Below are positions 5,668 through 6,673 of a stretch of 6,673 nt of DNA, in pieces. The notes under the pieces are model-generated. The model did not search any database, was not told the DNA's origin, and saw nothing but the letters and a program-made list of their open reading frames with translations. The first letter of the stretch is position 1. Every line of letters begins with the position of its first letter. The translations under genes and the position numbers were made by a program. The DNA lies in contig JBCDLN010000233.1 of NCBI GenBank assembly GCA_038745295.1, positions 1 through 6,673 of the forward strand, read 5' to 3'. The DNA is from Acuticoccus sp038745295. GTDB lineage: Bacteria; Pseudomonadota; Alphaproteobacteria; Rhizobiales; Amorphaceae.

Positions 5668-6673
5668 GCGTGCTTGCCGAGCGGCGTGGCATGCCAACGG
5701 ACGCTGGGGTTTATCGCACTGAGAGCACACCGCGATTGGCGCTCGTTGTCGATGGGCGCCAGCACCGCGCTGAGCAGCCAGCGTGATGGGTTGGGGCAAG
5801 CAGGCAACGGGCGCGTACCCATGGGGCGATGGTATGGGGGCCCTTCGCGGCCGCCCGCAGGTCACCGCCGGCAAGCTGGGGTGACCCGAGCAAATTGTGG
5901 GGGATCCTAAGCTGCACGACATCGTGATGTTCACGGGTCCGCAGCGCTGCCACATCCCATCACACGCAGCGCGCCGTGGTTTGGCGCACTCAGGCGCGAA
6001 GTAAACGCGGCACCCACAGCGCCCTGACCGGGAAACAGGCCCACAACGGCTTAACCGCAACTGAAGGCCAGAACGCTAAACGAACAGGCGGCGCATGTGT
6101 CGGCACACAACGGGCCGGCGCGTCGCTCAACGCCATTTAACGTGATCCTCCATCAACAGGGGGTTATAGGTATGGCACGGCAACGGAACCGGCGCCAGGA
6201 TTTGGCTGCGTTGCCGGACCGCAGACTCCCGAACGCTGGTACGGGGTTTGTGCATGCGGGGAGCTTCTTGAGCGCGGTTTTGTCAGCGGGCGCTTTAAAC
6301 GCAAAGGGCCTTGTCGACGGGTGTGGGTTGCAGGGCAGGCGCCGCGGCAGCGGGACAAACGGGTGAACGCAACGGCGAATCAATCAGGCTCTGGTGCGGC
6401 GTCATTGGGGGGTTCAGCGCCGAAGACAGCTTCCCAACACGGCGGCTGCGACGTTGAGGCTCTCTGCCTGCCGGACAGAACCCCATGCGCCAAGCTGACC
6501 CCGGCCTTGCTCGCACGACAGGCTCAAGCCCAAAAGCGGCTGGGATTATGGCGTTTTTCGTCAGCCCGGTCTCGGCGAACTGGGCACAAGAGGCCATGTC
6601 CTCTAGGCTTGTCGGGCATGTTGGCGCGGTACTCGCAACTTTAGCGGTTCGACGCTATGTCAGTCGGAAGTCA
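5668..6673. other. One-kilobase stretch without a supportable gene
   Basis: After the carboxypeptidase stop no reading frame on either strand looks like a real protein. The open frames are Arg/Pro/Ser/Cys-rich and lack ribosome binding sites or known motifs. Visible items are a 10-base palindrome (5687-5696), hairpins at 5737-5761 and 5860-5886, and on the minus strand a short peptide QAESLNVAAAVL (within 6414-6470) resembling the last motif of SpoU/TrmH RNA methyltransferases. The stretch could be decayed coding DNA, an untranslated or structured RNA region, or the upstream region of a gene beyond the right edge. No tRNA, rRNA or transposase was found. Confidence 0.5.
5860..5886. repeat. 7-bp inverted repeat downstream of the carboxypeptidase
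   Basis: ggtcacc (5860-5866) pairs perfectly with ggtgacc (5880-5886) around a 13-base loop. It lies about 190 bases past the carboxypeptidase stop and has no following T-run. It may be a protein-binding dyad, a 3' hairpin, or chance in GC-rich DNA. Confidence 0.25.

Noticed and set aside
5449..6060. Minus-strand 203-codon open frame
   Set aside because: It runs antisense into the conserved carboxypeptidase end, is rich in Cys, Arg and Pro without any motif, and has no ribosome binding site I can see.
6097..6366. Plus-strand 89-codon open frame with an internal ATG near 6172
   Set aside because: There is a G-rich stretch upstream of the internal ATG, but the spacing is poor and the protein is low in complexity with no family resemblance. 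Not enough for a gene call.
6642..6657. tRNA T-arm-like hairpin (tagcg, gttcga, cgcta)
   Set aside because: The loop has six bases instead of seven, and no acceptor, D or anticodon arm can be built around it.
6485..6673. Plus-strand frame open to the right edge
   Set aside because: It has no homology I recognise and no clear ribosome binding site, and overlaps the equally uncertain minus-strand methyltransferase-like trace.
1..6673. CRISPR array, insertion sequence, phage or defence island
   Set aside because: No regularly spaced repeats, transposase or integrase motifs, terminal inverted repeats flanking genes, or known defence domains were found on reading both strands.

Overview
The window looks like a piece of an alphaproteobacterial chromosome. 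By eye its GC content is about 62%. The block containing a divergent NDUFAF5/BioC-type methyltransferase-like gene, comF, grxC and a DUF1178 gene is an arrangement I associate with Alphaproteobacteria, and the CGFC active site of the glutaredoxin also fits that group. I cannot name an order or genus from the sequence alone.

Layout. Positions 1-373 hold no supportable gene, but start with a striking nested stem-loop at the very edge. A minus-strand block follows: comF (1545-2366), then grxC (1014-1274), then DUF1178 (374-910), transcribed towards the left end. A methyltransferase-like gene (2444-3262, plus strand) diverges from comF. It converges on a second minus-strand pair, a CAP/SCP-domain envelope protein (3987-4523) followed by a translationally coupled ribulose-phosphate 3-epimerase gene (rpe, stop at 3310). 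From the same upstream region as the CAP gene, a lipoprotein-type D-alanyl-D-alanine carboxypeptidase (4762-5667) reads rightwards. The last kilobase (5668-6673) has no gene I can support.

How the genes fit together. The left block mixes redox and nucleotide or salvage-type housekeeping functions whose joint role is not established. The CAP protein and the carboxypeptidase are both predicted to be exported and are divergently transcribed from one 238-base region, which suggests a small envelope module. rpe is a central carbon enzyme that appears to share its transcript with the CAP gene. A minus-strand promoter candidate with 17-base spacing (4590-4618) could serve the CAP-rpe pair.

I find no CRISPR array, insertion sequence, tRNA, rRNA, phage gene or defence system, and no clear new multi-gene system. 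The points most worth a second look are the AT-rich, motif-degenerate amino-terminal half of the methyltransferase-like gene, the stem-loop at the left edge, the lack of a nitrilase-family gene between grxC and DUF1178, and the unexplained 1-kb gene-free stretch at the right end. Coding density is only about 68%, low for this kind of genome.
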